Shown here: one piece after another, positions 1 through 6,645 of the stretch
Layout of the letters: every line of letters begins with the position of its first letter
Numbering within the stretch: position 1 is the stretch's first letter
DNA from: Actinomycetes bacterium
GTDB taxonomy: Bacteria; Actinomycetota; Actinomycetes; Propionibacteriales; Propionibacteriaceae
Assembly: GCA_023443125.1 (NCBI GenBank)
Contig: JAEZVO010000015.1
Coordinates: 1 to 17,681 of the forward strand
Direction: 5' to 3'
DNA: 17,681 nucleotides
Notes under the pieces: model-generated
Seen by the model: only the letters and a program-made list of their open reading frames with translations
The model's database searches: none
What the model was told of the DNA's origin: nothing
Translations under genes and position numbers: made by a program

Positions 1-10
1 GCTAACACGT

Positions 11-42
11 GGGGGGCGCAACCCCCGGGGGGGGCCCGCCCC
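11..42. other. G/C-run hairpin-forming stretch at window start
   Basis: Positions 12-16 (GGGGG) pair with 22-26 (CCCCC) across a CGCAA loop. A second G-run at 27-34 can pair with the C-runs at 35-42. A T/G-rich stretch (45-53) follows. This could be the terminator of a gene lying left of the window, or only a G/C slippage tract. I see no coding sequence in bases 1-120 on either strand that looks real. Confidence 0.3.
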
Positions 43-122
43 AGTTGTTTGTGTATGGCGTTGGTTTGTATCGACAGCGGCGCTGCGTCGTCGACAGGAA
101 CCAGCGGGCAGCACACCCAATC

Positions 123-151
123 TTGACACGATATTTAGGTAAGCCTAACCT
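123..151 (+). promoter_or_regulatory. promoter of the metal ABC transporter operon
   Basis: A perfect -35 hexamer TTGACA lies at 123-128, followed after 17 bp by a weak -10 TAACCT at 146-151. A start of transcription near 158 would leave an untranslated leader of about 50 nt before the lipoprotein gene. The -10 lies within the iron box at 135-153, so a bound DtxR-family repressor would block RNA polymerase directly. Hexamers and spacing are seen; activity is inferred. Confidence 0.65.
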
Positions 152-153
152 AA
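135..153. promoter_or_regulatory. DtxR/IdeR-type iron box
   Basis: The sequence TTAGGTAAGCCTAACCTAA differs at one position from the classical 19-bp DtxR/IdeR consensus TTAGGTTAGCCTAACCTAA. It sits in the core promoter of a four-gene metal transporter operon. The expected behaviour is repression when the intracellular regulatory metal (Fe2+ for DtxR/IdeR, Mn2+ for MntR-like members) is plentiful. The regulator itself is not in this window. Confidence 0.85.
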
Positions 154-155
154 GT

Positions 156-178
156 TTACGACGGACGGTCCGTCGTAA
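156..178. promoter_or_regulatory. 23-bp palindrome in the leader, candidate second operator
   Basis: Two perfect 11-bp arms, TTACGACGGAC (156-166) and GTCCGTCGTAA (168-178), flank a single central G at 167. It starts 3 bp after the iron box and ends 32 bp before the first start codon, at about the predicted transcription start. The 1-nt centre and the GACGGACNGTCCGTC core look like a dimeric repressor operator (TetR-like spacing) rather than an RNA hairpin, though a shorter hairpin could form. The cognate regulator is unknown. Confidence 0.55.
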
Positions 179-210
179 GAGAGACCCGGTGGAAGGTTTG
201 GGAGAGTAAC

Positions 211-1137
211 GTGAGAATGAATCGTTGTGTCGGTGCGCTGGTGGCTGCTGCATGTGCGACGGCAACGTTGGCGGGGTGTTCGTCTGGCAGCAACGGTGAC
301 GGGGATGGACTCGACGTCGTCTCCTCGACGGGATACCTGACCGATGCCATTCACAACATCGCTCCAGATATTGAGGTGACGACGCTCGTCGCCCCTGGCG
401 GAGACCCACACACGCAAGAGCTGACGACCGCTGACATCCAGAAGGTTGACAGCGCTGATCTCGTCGTGTGGACGAGTCACGATATGGAACACCGAATGAT
501 GGAGCACTTTGATTCACTCGGTGATAAGTCGCTACCGGCAGCTGAGGCCATCCCAGAAAAAGACCTGCTGCCGTGGGAGAACGACGACGGAACGCAAGGG
601 CACGACCCGCACGTCTGGAACTCACCGTTACTGTGGAACTACGTCGTGGATTCGATCGCGGACAAACTCTCCGACATAGATCCGGATAACGCCAGCACCT
701 ACGCCGACAATGCGAAGAAATACAAGTCCGAAATCCAGGACGCTCACGAAGAGGCGATGAAGAAATTCGCCCAGATTCCGGAGCATAAGCGCATTCTTAT
801 CACTGGTCATGATGCGTTCAACTACCTCGGCGCCACCTACAAGATCGACGTGCACGCCACGGACCTTGTCACATCTGAATCTCAGATCTCAGCGGCTGAG
901 CTGAACGATCTCGCTGAGTTGATTGTCCAGCACGAAGTCAAGGTCATTTTCCAAGACAATCTCAAGAACCCAGAGGCGATCCAGCACTTGAAGGAGTCCG
1001 TGCGAGCCAAGGGAGGAGACGTCGAAGTGGCGGACACAGAGCTATTCGCCGACACGTTGGGAGAGTCCGCCCCAACCGATACCTACCTGGGAGCGTTTAA
1101 GTCGAACATCGAAGTAATTGGCGAGGCGCTTCGATAA
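211..1137 (+). CDS. metal ABC transporter substrate-binding lipoprotein (TroA/MntA/ZnuA type, cluster A-I)
   Basis: This is the extracellular metal-binding receptor of the ABC transporter encoded with the next three genes. It is 308 aa from GTG 211; an in-frame ATG at 217 is equally possible, and GGAGAG at 201-206 fits either. A lipoprotein signal ends in a lipobox L-A-G-C with the lipidated Cys at residue 23. Predicted metal ligands, by family alignment from memory, are His67 (DPH), His134 (HDPH), His200 (GHDAF) and Asp281 (ADTLG). This is the His3-Asp pattern of TroA rather than the Glu-containing PsaA pattern. There is no long His-rich loop of the kind common in zinc-specific ZnuA. The iron box argues for Fe or Mn import, so the substrate is left open. 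The gene is followed by a stable hairpin that may set its expression above that of the membrane genes. Confidence 0.9.
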   Translation: MRMNRCVGALVAAACATATLAGCSSGSNGDGDGLDVVSSTGYLTDAIHNIAPDIEVTTLVAPGGDPHTQELTTADIQKVDSADLVVWTSHDMEHRMMEHFDSLGDKSLPAAEAIPEKDLLPWENDDGTQGHDPHVWNSPLLWNYVVDSIADKLSDIDPDNASTYADNAKKYKSEIQDAHEEAMKKFAQIPEHKRILITGHDAFNYLGATYKIDVHATDLVTSESQISAAELNDLAELIVQHEVKVIFQDNLKNPEAIQHLKESVRAKGGDVEVADTELFADTLGESAPTDTYLGAFKSNIEVIGEALR

Positions 1138-1158
1138 CGCAGAACCGGGACGAATACA

Positions 1159-1203
1159 AAGCCTGTTGTGCGTGCGGGCAACACTCCGCCGCACAACAGG
1201 CTT
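1159..1203 (+). terminator. intra-operon hairpin between lipoprotein and ATPase genes
   Basis: Arms AAGCCTGTTGTGCG (1159-1172) and CGCACAACAGGCTT (1190-1203) are perfectly complementary over 14 bp with a 17-nt loop. No T-tract follows, so it is more likely a partial terminator or an mRNA 3'-end stabiliser than a full stop. That arrangement would allow excess binding protein relative to the ATPase and permeases. Confidence 0.6.
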
Positions 1204-1243
1204 GCGTATGGCGCGCAGCGCCATCGAAAGGCAGGTGAGTGTC

Positions 1244-1984
1244 TTGGATGCTCCTTTCAAAATGCGGGGCGTGAGCGCGGGTTATCAGCAAACCATGGCA
1301 TTAGTCGATGCGAATCTCGACGTTGAGGCTGGGTCAGTTCATGCCATCATCGGACCGAACGGATCAGGAAAATCAACGCTACTGAAAGCGGCCCTCGGTC
1401 TCCTCCCAGGCGCAACAGGAACTGTCACGTTCTTTGGAAAGCCCTTGGAGCATGCACGCAGGCGTGTTGCCTACATGCCACAGACAGCCAGCGTTGAGTG
1501 GGACTTCCCAATCAAGGTGAAAGACGTAGTCCTGATGGGGACATTCCCACGATTAGGTTGGGTGCGACGTCCGGGGCGCACGGAGCGAAAGGCTGCCGCA
1601 TCCGCGATGGAACGCGTGGGACTGACCGACGTCGCGGATAGACATATATCAGCACTCTCGGGCGGACAGAAGCAGCGCGTGTTTGTGGCACGCACGCTCG
1701 CTCAGGGAAGTGACCTGCTGATGATGGACGAGCCATTCGCAGGGGTAGACATCGCCTCCGAATCCGTGATCCGGAGCGTCCTCCAGGACGTGGCCACGCA
1801 GGGCAAGACGGTCATGATCGTGCACCATGACATCTCAAGTATCGGTGGGTTTTGCGACCAAGCCACGCTGCTCTCCGCTGGTTCGGTCCAAGCAACTGGG
1901 GCTATCGACGATGTGCTCTCACCGGAACATCTTGCAAACGCTTACGGGATTGCCCCCGAAATGCTGAAGGGCTGCGATGGGTGA
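1244..1984 (+). CDS. metal ABC transporter ATP-binding protein (TroB/MntB/ZnuC type)
   Basis: This is the cytoplasmic ATPase energising metal import. From TTG 1244 it is 246 aa. Walker A GPNGSGKST is at residues 37-45, the Q-loop Gln at 80, signature LSGGQ at 138-142, Walker B LLMMDEP at 158-164, and the switch His at 194/195 (IVHHD). I chose TTG 1244 because AGGTGAG (1233-1239) is a good ribosome-binding site 4 nt upstream and because the family usually starts 10-20 residues before the first strand. ATG 1208, GTG 1235 and ATG 1262 are alternatives. The reading frame stays open back to 1118, but that extension overlaps the lipoprotein gene and spans the hairpin, so it is probably not coding. 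The end overlaps the next gene by 8 bp, indicating translational coupling. Confidence 0.9.
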   Translation: MDAPFKMRGVSAGYQQTMALVDANLDVEAGSVHAIIGPNGSGKSTLLKAALGLLPGATGTVTFFGKPLEHARRRVAYMPQTASVEWDFPIKVKDVVLMGTFPRLGWVRRPGRTERKAAASAMERVGLTDVADRHISALSGGQKQRVFVARTLAQGSDLLMMDEPFAGVDIASESVIRSVLQDVATQGKTVMIVHHDISSIGGFCDQATLLSAGSVQATGAIDDVLSPEHLANAYGIAPEMLKGCDG

Positions 1985-2936
1985 CCTGCACTTCATACCG
2001 ATAACGGAGTTCTTCTCGACGTATGGCTACCGGACCACCTTCTTCGCTGTTATCCTCGCAGGACTCCTAGCTGGAGTATTCGGCTCGCTGCTCTACCTGC
2101 GTCGGCAATCACTGATGTCCGACGTGATGGGTCATTCAGCAATCTTCGGCGTCGCCTGCGCATTCATCGTCGCAGAAGCCGTGCTCGGGATCAACGGGCG
2201 CTCTATTCCAGTCTTAATCCTGGGCGCTGCCCTCTCTGCATTCCTATCGGTGTGGATTACCTCGTGGATCAGCGACCGCACTCCTATCAGCGCGGACGCA
2301 GCGATGGCGGTGTCCCTGGCTCTGTTCTATGGAGGAGGCTTATGCCTCCTTTACATCATCGGTCACTCTCGGCTAAGAGGACGTGCGGGGCTCTCGGATT
2401 ACATCTTTGGCAACGCTGCAACCACCCGAGCCGCTGATCTGCACACAATAGTGTGGTTATCAGTCGTCGTGTTGATGGTGCTGGTGGTGTTATGGAAGGA
2501 ATTCAAGATCTGCATCTTCGACCCAGTGGCGGCTCGCATGTATGGCTTACGCCCATCTATCGTCAACCCCATTCTCATGATATGCGTGACACTCGCTATC
2601 GTTGCAGGAATCAAAAGTGTCGGCATGATCCTCATGATCGCTTTTGCCATCCTTCCGGCAGCAATATGCCACCAATTCGCCAGCTCCATGGCACACATGG
2701 CGTTGGGGTCAGGAGTTATTGGTGCCCTGGCCGGAGGTGTGGGAACGTATCTCTCCGTTAGTGCTGGAAATGTTCCCACCGGCCCGATTGTTGTACTACT
2801 CCTGTTTGGAGTATTCGTTGTAGCGATACTCGTTTCTCCTCGCAGGCGCAAGGCTACAATTCCCAGCGCCGCGGATGGGCCCAGCGACGAGGCGAGCCAA
2901 CGCGTAGCGATTCGAGGCACAGGTGACCCACGATGA
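1977..2936 (+). CDS. metal ABC transporter permease, ABC-3 family (first of two)
   Basis: This 319-aa polytopic inner-membrane protein of the ZnuB/TroC/MntC (ABC-3) family forms half of the translocation pore. Multiple hydrophobic segments run from about residue 20 to 285. Family-typical stretches include the early RRQSLMSDVMGHSAIFG segment (DxxxH) and the later GIKSVGMILMIAFAILPAA segment. The C-terminal 35 residues are a polar cytoplasmic tail. The start ATG lies inside the end of the ATPase gene, and the stop overlaps the next ATG by 4 bp. Two different permeases in one operon fit TroCD/MntCD/SitCD-type heterodimers rather than a ZnuB homodimer. A 60-base hand count (2401-2460) gives about 52% GC, well below the glp or nifJ regions. 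Confidence 0.9.
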   Translation: MGDLHFIPITEFFSTYGYRTTFFAVILAGLLAGVFGSLLYLRRQSLMSDVMGHSAIFGVACAFIVAEAVLGINGRSIPVLILGAALSAFLSVWITSWISDRTPISADAAMAVSLALFYGGGLCLLYIIGHSRLRGRAGLSDYIFGNAATTRAADLHTIVWLSVVVLMVLVVLWKEFKICIFDPVAARMYGLRPSIVNPILMICVTLAIVAGIKSVGMILMIAFAILPAAICHQFASSMAHMALGSGVIGALAGGVGTYLSVSAGNVPTGPIVVLLLFGVFVVAILVSPRRRKATIPSAADGPSDEASQRVAIRGTGDPR

Positions 2937-3835
2937 GTTTCATCGCGTCTGCGTTCTTACTCGCCGTTGTTACCTCAGTAGCATGTTCGCTTCCTGGGGT
3001 CTTCGTTGTGCTCCGAAAGCAATCCATGTTGGTAGATGCGATGTCACATGCGGTGCTGCCAGGAATTGTCATGGGAGTGGTGATCACAGGAACCCTTCAA
3101 TCGCCGCTCATGATTGTCCTCGCCACACTCATGGGACTTGCCATAGTGTGGTGTTCAAACTGGCTACGTCGGGCCAGCCTGCTCATTGGAGAAGCAGACC
3201 AAGGCGTCCTTTTCCCTGCCTTGTTTTCACTCGGCGTTCTTCTGCTGTCGACCACCTATTCCAACACCCATATCTGCACGGAAACAGTGTTGGCTGGTGA
3301 CCTCAACCTGATGGCTCTACGCTCGCAACACATCTTCATCGACGGAGTCAGCATTGGGCCGCGCGCCATGTGGACATTGATTGGCGTCTCAGTCTTGAAC
3401 ATTGCCTTCATAGCGCGATACCGACAAGTGCTATGCACCGCAATCTTCGACCCCCAGTATGCTCGCTCCATCGGCATGCCTGTTCGACGTATCGACAACG
3501 TGTTCATGACTCTCGTCGCCTTGACCGTAGTCACCGCATTCAGCGTTGCCGGGTCAATTCTCGTCGTAGCGTTGATGATTTGCCCAGCAGCAACAGCGCT
3601 ACTCATTACCCGCGACATCCGCAGCGTTATCCCAGCAACAATCATTACTGCCGTATTCAGCGCCATTGCTGGATTCGCAATTGCATGGCAAGCCGAGCTA
3701 CCCACATCGGTAACCATGGCACTCATTGATGGCATTCTGTTCATTCTCGTAGCCATCGTTTGGATGCTGCGTACACCCCGGCGTATCCGCAAGAGCACTT
3801 CGCACGCACAGGGTCAGCTCCCCAATCAACCCTGA
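2933..3835 (+). CDS. metal ABC transporter permease, ABC-3 family (second of two)
   Basis: This is the second ABC-3 membrane subunit, 300 aa, pairing with the preceding permease. The start ATG 2933 overlaps the upstream stop in the form ATGA. Hydrophobic helices cover most of residues 1-280. The family landmarks LRKQSMLVDAMSHAVLPGI (near residue 30) and SVAGSILVVALMICPAATALL (near residue 205) are visible. The C-terminus is short, basic and polar (from PRRIRKSTSH). It is the last gene of the operon and converges on glpR, with a 94-bp gap between stops. A 60-base hand count (3601-3660) gives 50% GC. Confidence 0.9.
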   Translation: MSFIASAFLLAVVTSVACSLPGVFVVLRKQSMLVDAMSHAVLPGIVMGVVITGTLQSPLMIVLATLMGLAIVWCSNWLRRASLLIGEADQGVLFPALFSLGVLLLSTTYSNTHICTETVLAGDLNLMALRSQHIFIDGVSIGPRAMWTLIGVSVLNIAFIARYRQVLCTAIFDPQYARSIGMPVRRIDNVFMTLVALTVVTAFSVAGSILVVALMICPAATALLITRDIRSVIPATIITAVFSAIAGFAIAWQAELPTSVTMALIDGILFILVAIVWMLRTPRRIRKSTSHAQGQLPNQP

Positions 3836-3863
3836 TCGTGTGGGCAGGCTCTCTCATCTGTAG

Positions 3864-3898
3864 CCCCAGCCGTGGAATGTATCGCCACGGGAACGGGG
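3864..3898. terminator. weak bulged hairpin between convergent operons
   Basis: CCGTGG (3870-3875) pairs with CCACGG (3885-3890) over a 9-nt loop. CCCC (3864-3867) with GGGG (3895-3898) can extend the stem across an internal loop. It lies between the stops of the permease gene and glpR, where a shared terminator is expected, but there is no T-tract on either side. Tentative. Confidence 0.35.
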
Positions 3899-3929
3899 CG
3901 AACTCTAGGCTGGCGTTGCTCGCCGGGAG

Positions 3930-4658
3930 TTACTCGCCCATGGCGCGAGGCAGCTCAGCTGATTCTTCCGCGACGGGTGCGCCGGGCTCGTCGGCGGTGG
4001 GCACCAGCGGGGTGCTCGCGACGACGGGCGCGGAGAGGTCGATGGTGCGCACCGTGCGTGGCATCAGCGGCTTCTGCACGTAGGTGGGCGCGGTGACGGG
4101 CACCGGATCCCAGAACACGCCGTGCTCCGATGGCGCGCTGAGGTCGATGGAGAACTCGGTGGATTCGGCAGATTCCTCGACGACCTCAATCACCTCGGTG
4201 GCCTCGTCGTCGCTGAATCCGGCGTCGATCCGTGCCGCGTGGGCGTCCATCCGTCGGTGCATCTTCACGACGGTGAACCGCGCGACGCCGATGAACGTAA
4301 CCACCAGCGCGGCCGGAATGAGGAAGGCCCACCAGGCAACGACACCGAAGCCGCCGAGTACGCCGAGGACCATCGCGATCACGCACAGCGTCGCCATGAC
4401 AGTGAGGCGGCGACGTGCTGCCTGCTGCGCGGCCATCTTCAGCCCGTAGCGTTCCGAGGCGCGGGTGAGCGGCGTCGACACCGCGGCGGGATCGCCGTAG
4501 TCAGCGTCGTCGCCGGTAAAGATCCGCAGCGATTGGGAGAAGCGCTCCGTCGGTTCTTCAGCGATGTCGTCAGGGCTGGTGCGCTGATTTGAGATCCACG
4601 GAATAGCGAATGCCAAACACACCACGAGCAGGGTGGCAATGATGAGTCCGGCGAGCAT
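3930..4658 (-). CDS. glpR: GlpR/SepX-type divisome membrane protein
   Basis: In Corynebacterium glutamicum GlpR is the membrane receptor for the gephyrin-like Glp and links it to FtsZ and polar growth; the Streptomyces relative is SepX. This copy is 242 aa. An N-terminal membrane helix (about 2-22) is followed by a polar stretch (about 25-84) and then a hydrophobic hairpin (about 86-128). The acidic, probably disordered C-terminal half (about 135-242) holds the most recognisable block, WDPVPVTAPTYVQKP...PRTVRTIDL (about 183-208). The hexamer IDLSAP occurs twice, at 171-176 and 206-211. The gene lies 77 bp downstream of glp on the same strand. The ribosome-binding site is weak. Assignment rests on this block, the helix pattern and the glp neighbour; the mycobacterial counterpart (Rv0996) has the same neighbourhood. 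Confidence 0.78.
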   Translation of the reverse strand: MLAGLIIATLLVVCLAFAIPWISNQRTSPDDIAEEPTERFSQSLRIFTGDDADYGDPAAVSTPLTRASERYGLKMAAQQAARRRLTVMATLCVIAMVLGVLGGFGVVAWWAFLIPAALVVTFIGVARFTVVKMHRRMDAHAARIDAGFSDDEATEVIEVVEESAESTEFSIDLSAPSEHGVFWDPVPVTAPTYVQKPLMPRTVRTIDLSAPVVASTPLVPTADEPGAPVAEESAELPRAMGE

Positions 4659-4735
4659 GCTGCCACGCTAGAGGGTCAATCGTGATTCGGCTGTGACCTC
4701 GGCTGGCGCGTCGCGGAAATCGTACATCGGGCGGG

Positions 4736-6025
4736 TCAGTTGAGCTCGTCGAGCTGCCAGTACTGCACGCTGGTGCCGGCGTTTGCGGCGGCGGTGTGCT
4801 CGTCGAGCAGCACAAGCACGTTCGTCTGCGCGAGTTCGGTGAGCGCGTGCGGATCCGAGACAGGTGTGACGCGGTTGATGCCAGATTCTCTGGAGACCCG
4901 CGCGCGGAGCAGGTGCGTTTGACCCTCGGTGGAGCGCATACCGTGAGCGGCGATACCGCGCAGGAGGGGGCGACGCGGGTCGGCGCCGGCGAGCTTGCGA
5001 ATGAGCGGCCAGCCGAAGGCCTGGAACGAGACGTAGGCGCTCACGGGGTTGCCCGGCAACATGATCATGGGGATGTTGTCGTCACCGATGAGCCCGAAGG
5101 TCTGCGTCCGGCCGGGGGTCATGGCCACCTTTGCGGAGTCGACGAGGCCGATGCTGGACATCACCTCGGCCATCGCCTCGTAGTCTTCCCGGCGTCCGCC
5201 CGTGGTGGAGATCACGAGGTCTGCGCGGATGAGCTGGTCGGTCACCGCCTGGCGGAGTTCGTCGTGATCGTTGGAGCCGACGACGGTGTGGAACACCTGG
5301 GCGCCTGCCGCGCGGGCTGCGGCGGCGATGAGGAAGGAGTTGGCGTCGAAGTTGCTGTCCGCCGAGGCGTGAGCACCGGGCGCGACGAGTCCCTCGCCCG
5401 ATCCGACGATCACCACGCGCGGGCGCGGGCGGACGAAGACCTTGTCGATGCCGGCGCTGGCCAGCAGGCCGACGGAGCGGTCGTCGAGCACGTCGCCTTC
5501 CTTGAGGAGCTGCTCGCCGGCGTGGAGGTGCTCGCCGGCGACGCGCACATATTCGCCGTCCTTTACGGTGTCGAACACCCTGGCCAAGTCGCCCTCCAGC
5601 GCGACGTACACCATCGGGAGTACTGCCGTGGCGCCCGGCGGCACGGGGTCGCCCGACGCGACGTGTCGCACCGCGCCAAACGGGAGGCGACCGTCTTCAG
5701 TTTCGGCGAGCATCATCGTCTCGACGCGCTTGCCGTCGTCGTCGATGAGGTCGGAGGCGCGCACGGCGTACCCTTCGACGAGTGCCGTGGTCTGGTGAGG
5801 CACGTCGACGAGCGAGGTGATGTCTTCGCATACCACCTGATCCCAGGCTTCGAGCAGGCCCATGCCGAAGGGTCGCAGCGGCTCGACGAGGCCAAGGAGG
5901 TAATCGATGTGGTCGTGCATCGAGCGCAGACCCGCCTCGTTGTTTGCGGGTGGTTCGGGCAGGCTCGGAGCCTCGACCTCTTCCACTTCGATGGGTTCTT
6001 GCTGCTTACGACCAAACCAAGCCAT
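4736..6025 (-). CDS. glp: Glp, MoeA/gephyrin-like protein with degenerate catalytic motifs
   Basis: By family this 429-aa cytoplasmic protein is a MoeA-type molybdopterin molybdotransferase. By context and sequence it is the actinobacterial divisome paralogue Glp. The N-terminus (1-30) is an acidic, proline-rich extension. MoeA domains follow, with conserved IMLPGNPVSAY at 321-331. Catalytic motifs are altered: the family FDNSAMDGYAV segment reads HQTTALVEGYAV (77-88), the STGDEL segment reads VGSGEGLV (207-214), and TGGVSVGDYD reads TTGGRREDYE (274-283). Molybdate insertion is therefore doubtful, and a scaffold role with GlpR and FtsZ is more likely. Standard tools would call it MoeA. No other molybdenum-cofactor gene is in the window. 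The start ATG follows a -10-like element by 7 nt without a clear ribosome-binding site (only GGGG), suggesting a leaderless transcript. Confidence 0.8.
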   Translation of the reverse strand: MAWFGRKQQEPIEVEEVEAPSLPEPPANNEAGLRSMHDHIDYLLGLVEPLRPFGMGLLEAWDQVVCEDITSLVDVPHQTTALVEGYAVRASDLIDDDGKRVETMMLAETEDGRLPFGAVRHVASGDPVPPGATAVLPMVYVALEGDLARVFDTVKDGEYVRVAGEHLHAGEQLLKEGDVLDDRSVGLLASAGIDKVFVRPRPRVVIVGSGEGLVAPGAHASADSNFDANSFLIAAAARAAGAQVFHTVVGSNDHDELRQAVTDQLIRADLVISTTGGRREDYEAMAEVMSSIGLVDSAKVAMTPGRTQTFGLIGDDNIPMIMLPGNPVSAYVSFQAFGWPLIRKLAGADPRRPLLRGIAAHGMRSTEGQTHLLRARVSRESGINRVTPVSDPHALTELAQTNVLVLLDEHTAAANAGTSVQYWQLDELN

Positions 6026-6031
6026 GCCCCA

Positions 6032-6038
6032 TACGATA
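6032..6038. promoter_or_regulatory. overlapping divergent -10 elements, glp versus folate cyclo-ligase
   Basis: The two start codons (ATG 6025 on -, GTG 6044 on +) are separated by 18 bp. On +, TACGAT (6032-6037) ends 6 nt before GTG. On -, TATCGT (6038-6033) ends 7 nt before ATG. Both match the actinobacterial TAnnnT pattern at leaderless spacing, and neither gene has a good ribosome-binding site. No convincing -35 was seen for either, so this is an inference from spacing. Confidence 0.5.
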
Positions 6039-6043
6039 GTTGG

Positions 6044-6595
6044 GTGACACCAGATAAGGCTGCACTACGCGCGCGGGCGCGTCGAGAACGCGTGCCGGAA
6101 ATCCTGCGGCGCGAGGACGCCGAGCGGCTTCGTCGCTTTCTTGCGTGGCTTCCGGAAGAGCCCGGGGTGTGCGCGACGTATGTGAGTGTCGAGGGTGAGC
6201 CTGACACGGTCGCGCTCGTGGATGCGCTCGTGGAGCGCGGCTGGGAGGTGCGGTTGCCGGTGCTTCGCCGTGAGCCGGACTGGGCGCGATTCGACGGCTG
6301 GGGCGCCATGCGTCTGGCGTGGCGCGGTATTCCGGAACCGACGGGTACGCGCCTGGGGGCGGCGTCGCTCGAGGAGGCAGATGTGGTTGTCACCTCGTGT
6401 TTGGGGGTGGACTGCGAGGGGTACAGATTGGGCGTCGGCGGGGGCTGGTACGACCGGGCGCTCGCCCACCGCGGGATTGGGCCGGTGTTGGCGTGGGCCC
6501 GCGAGGCGGAGGTGTGCGACGCGCTCCCACGCGAGCCCCACGATGTGCCGTGCGATGGGTGGGTAACGGAAGCGGGCGTTGCGTGGGTGCGCTGA
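6044..6595 (+). CDS. 5-formyltetrahydrofolate cyclo-ligase
   Basis: This enzyme converts 5-formyl-THF to 5,10-methenyl-THF using ATP, recycling a dead-end folate. It is 183 aa from GTG 6044 (MTPDKAALRARAR...), which matches the usual cyclo-ligase N-terminus with its basic helix. The phosphate-binding signature GYRLGVGGGWYDR lies near residues 126-138, with Trp where many members have Tyr. The preceding VVTSCLGVDCEG block corresponds to the family strand leading into it. The same frame stays open far upstream, but that part is the antisense of glp and is not coding. It precedes the FmdB/Ruc-type gene by 50 bp on the same strand, an arrangement also known from mycobacteria (Rv0992c-Rv0991c). 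Confidence 0.88.
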   Translation: MTPDKAALRARARRERVPEILRREDAERLRRFLAWLPEEPGVCATYVSVEGEPDTVALVDALVERGWEVRLPVLRREPDWARFDGWGAMRLAWRGIPEPTGTRLGAASLEEADVVVTSCLGVDCEGYRLGVGGGWYDRALAHRGIGPVLAWAREAEVCDALPREPHDVPCDGWVTEAGVAWVR

Positions 6596-6645
6596 TTTGC
6601 GCTTCTGGGCGTAGACTGGGCCCGTTTGTTTCTCCGGAGGATCCA

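Noticed and set aside
4736..6025. Ordinary MoeA for molybdenum cofactor synthesis
   Set aside because: Catalytic motifs are altered and the neighbour is GlpR; no other cofactor gene is nearby.
4796..6043. Long + strand reading frame antisense to glp, continuous with the cyclo-ligase
   Set aside because: It is a high-GC third-position shadow. The residues match nothing, and the glp frame on the other strand shows clear MoeA-family motifs; only the part from 6044 is coding.
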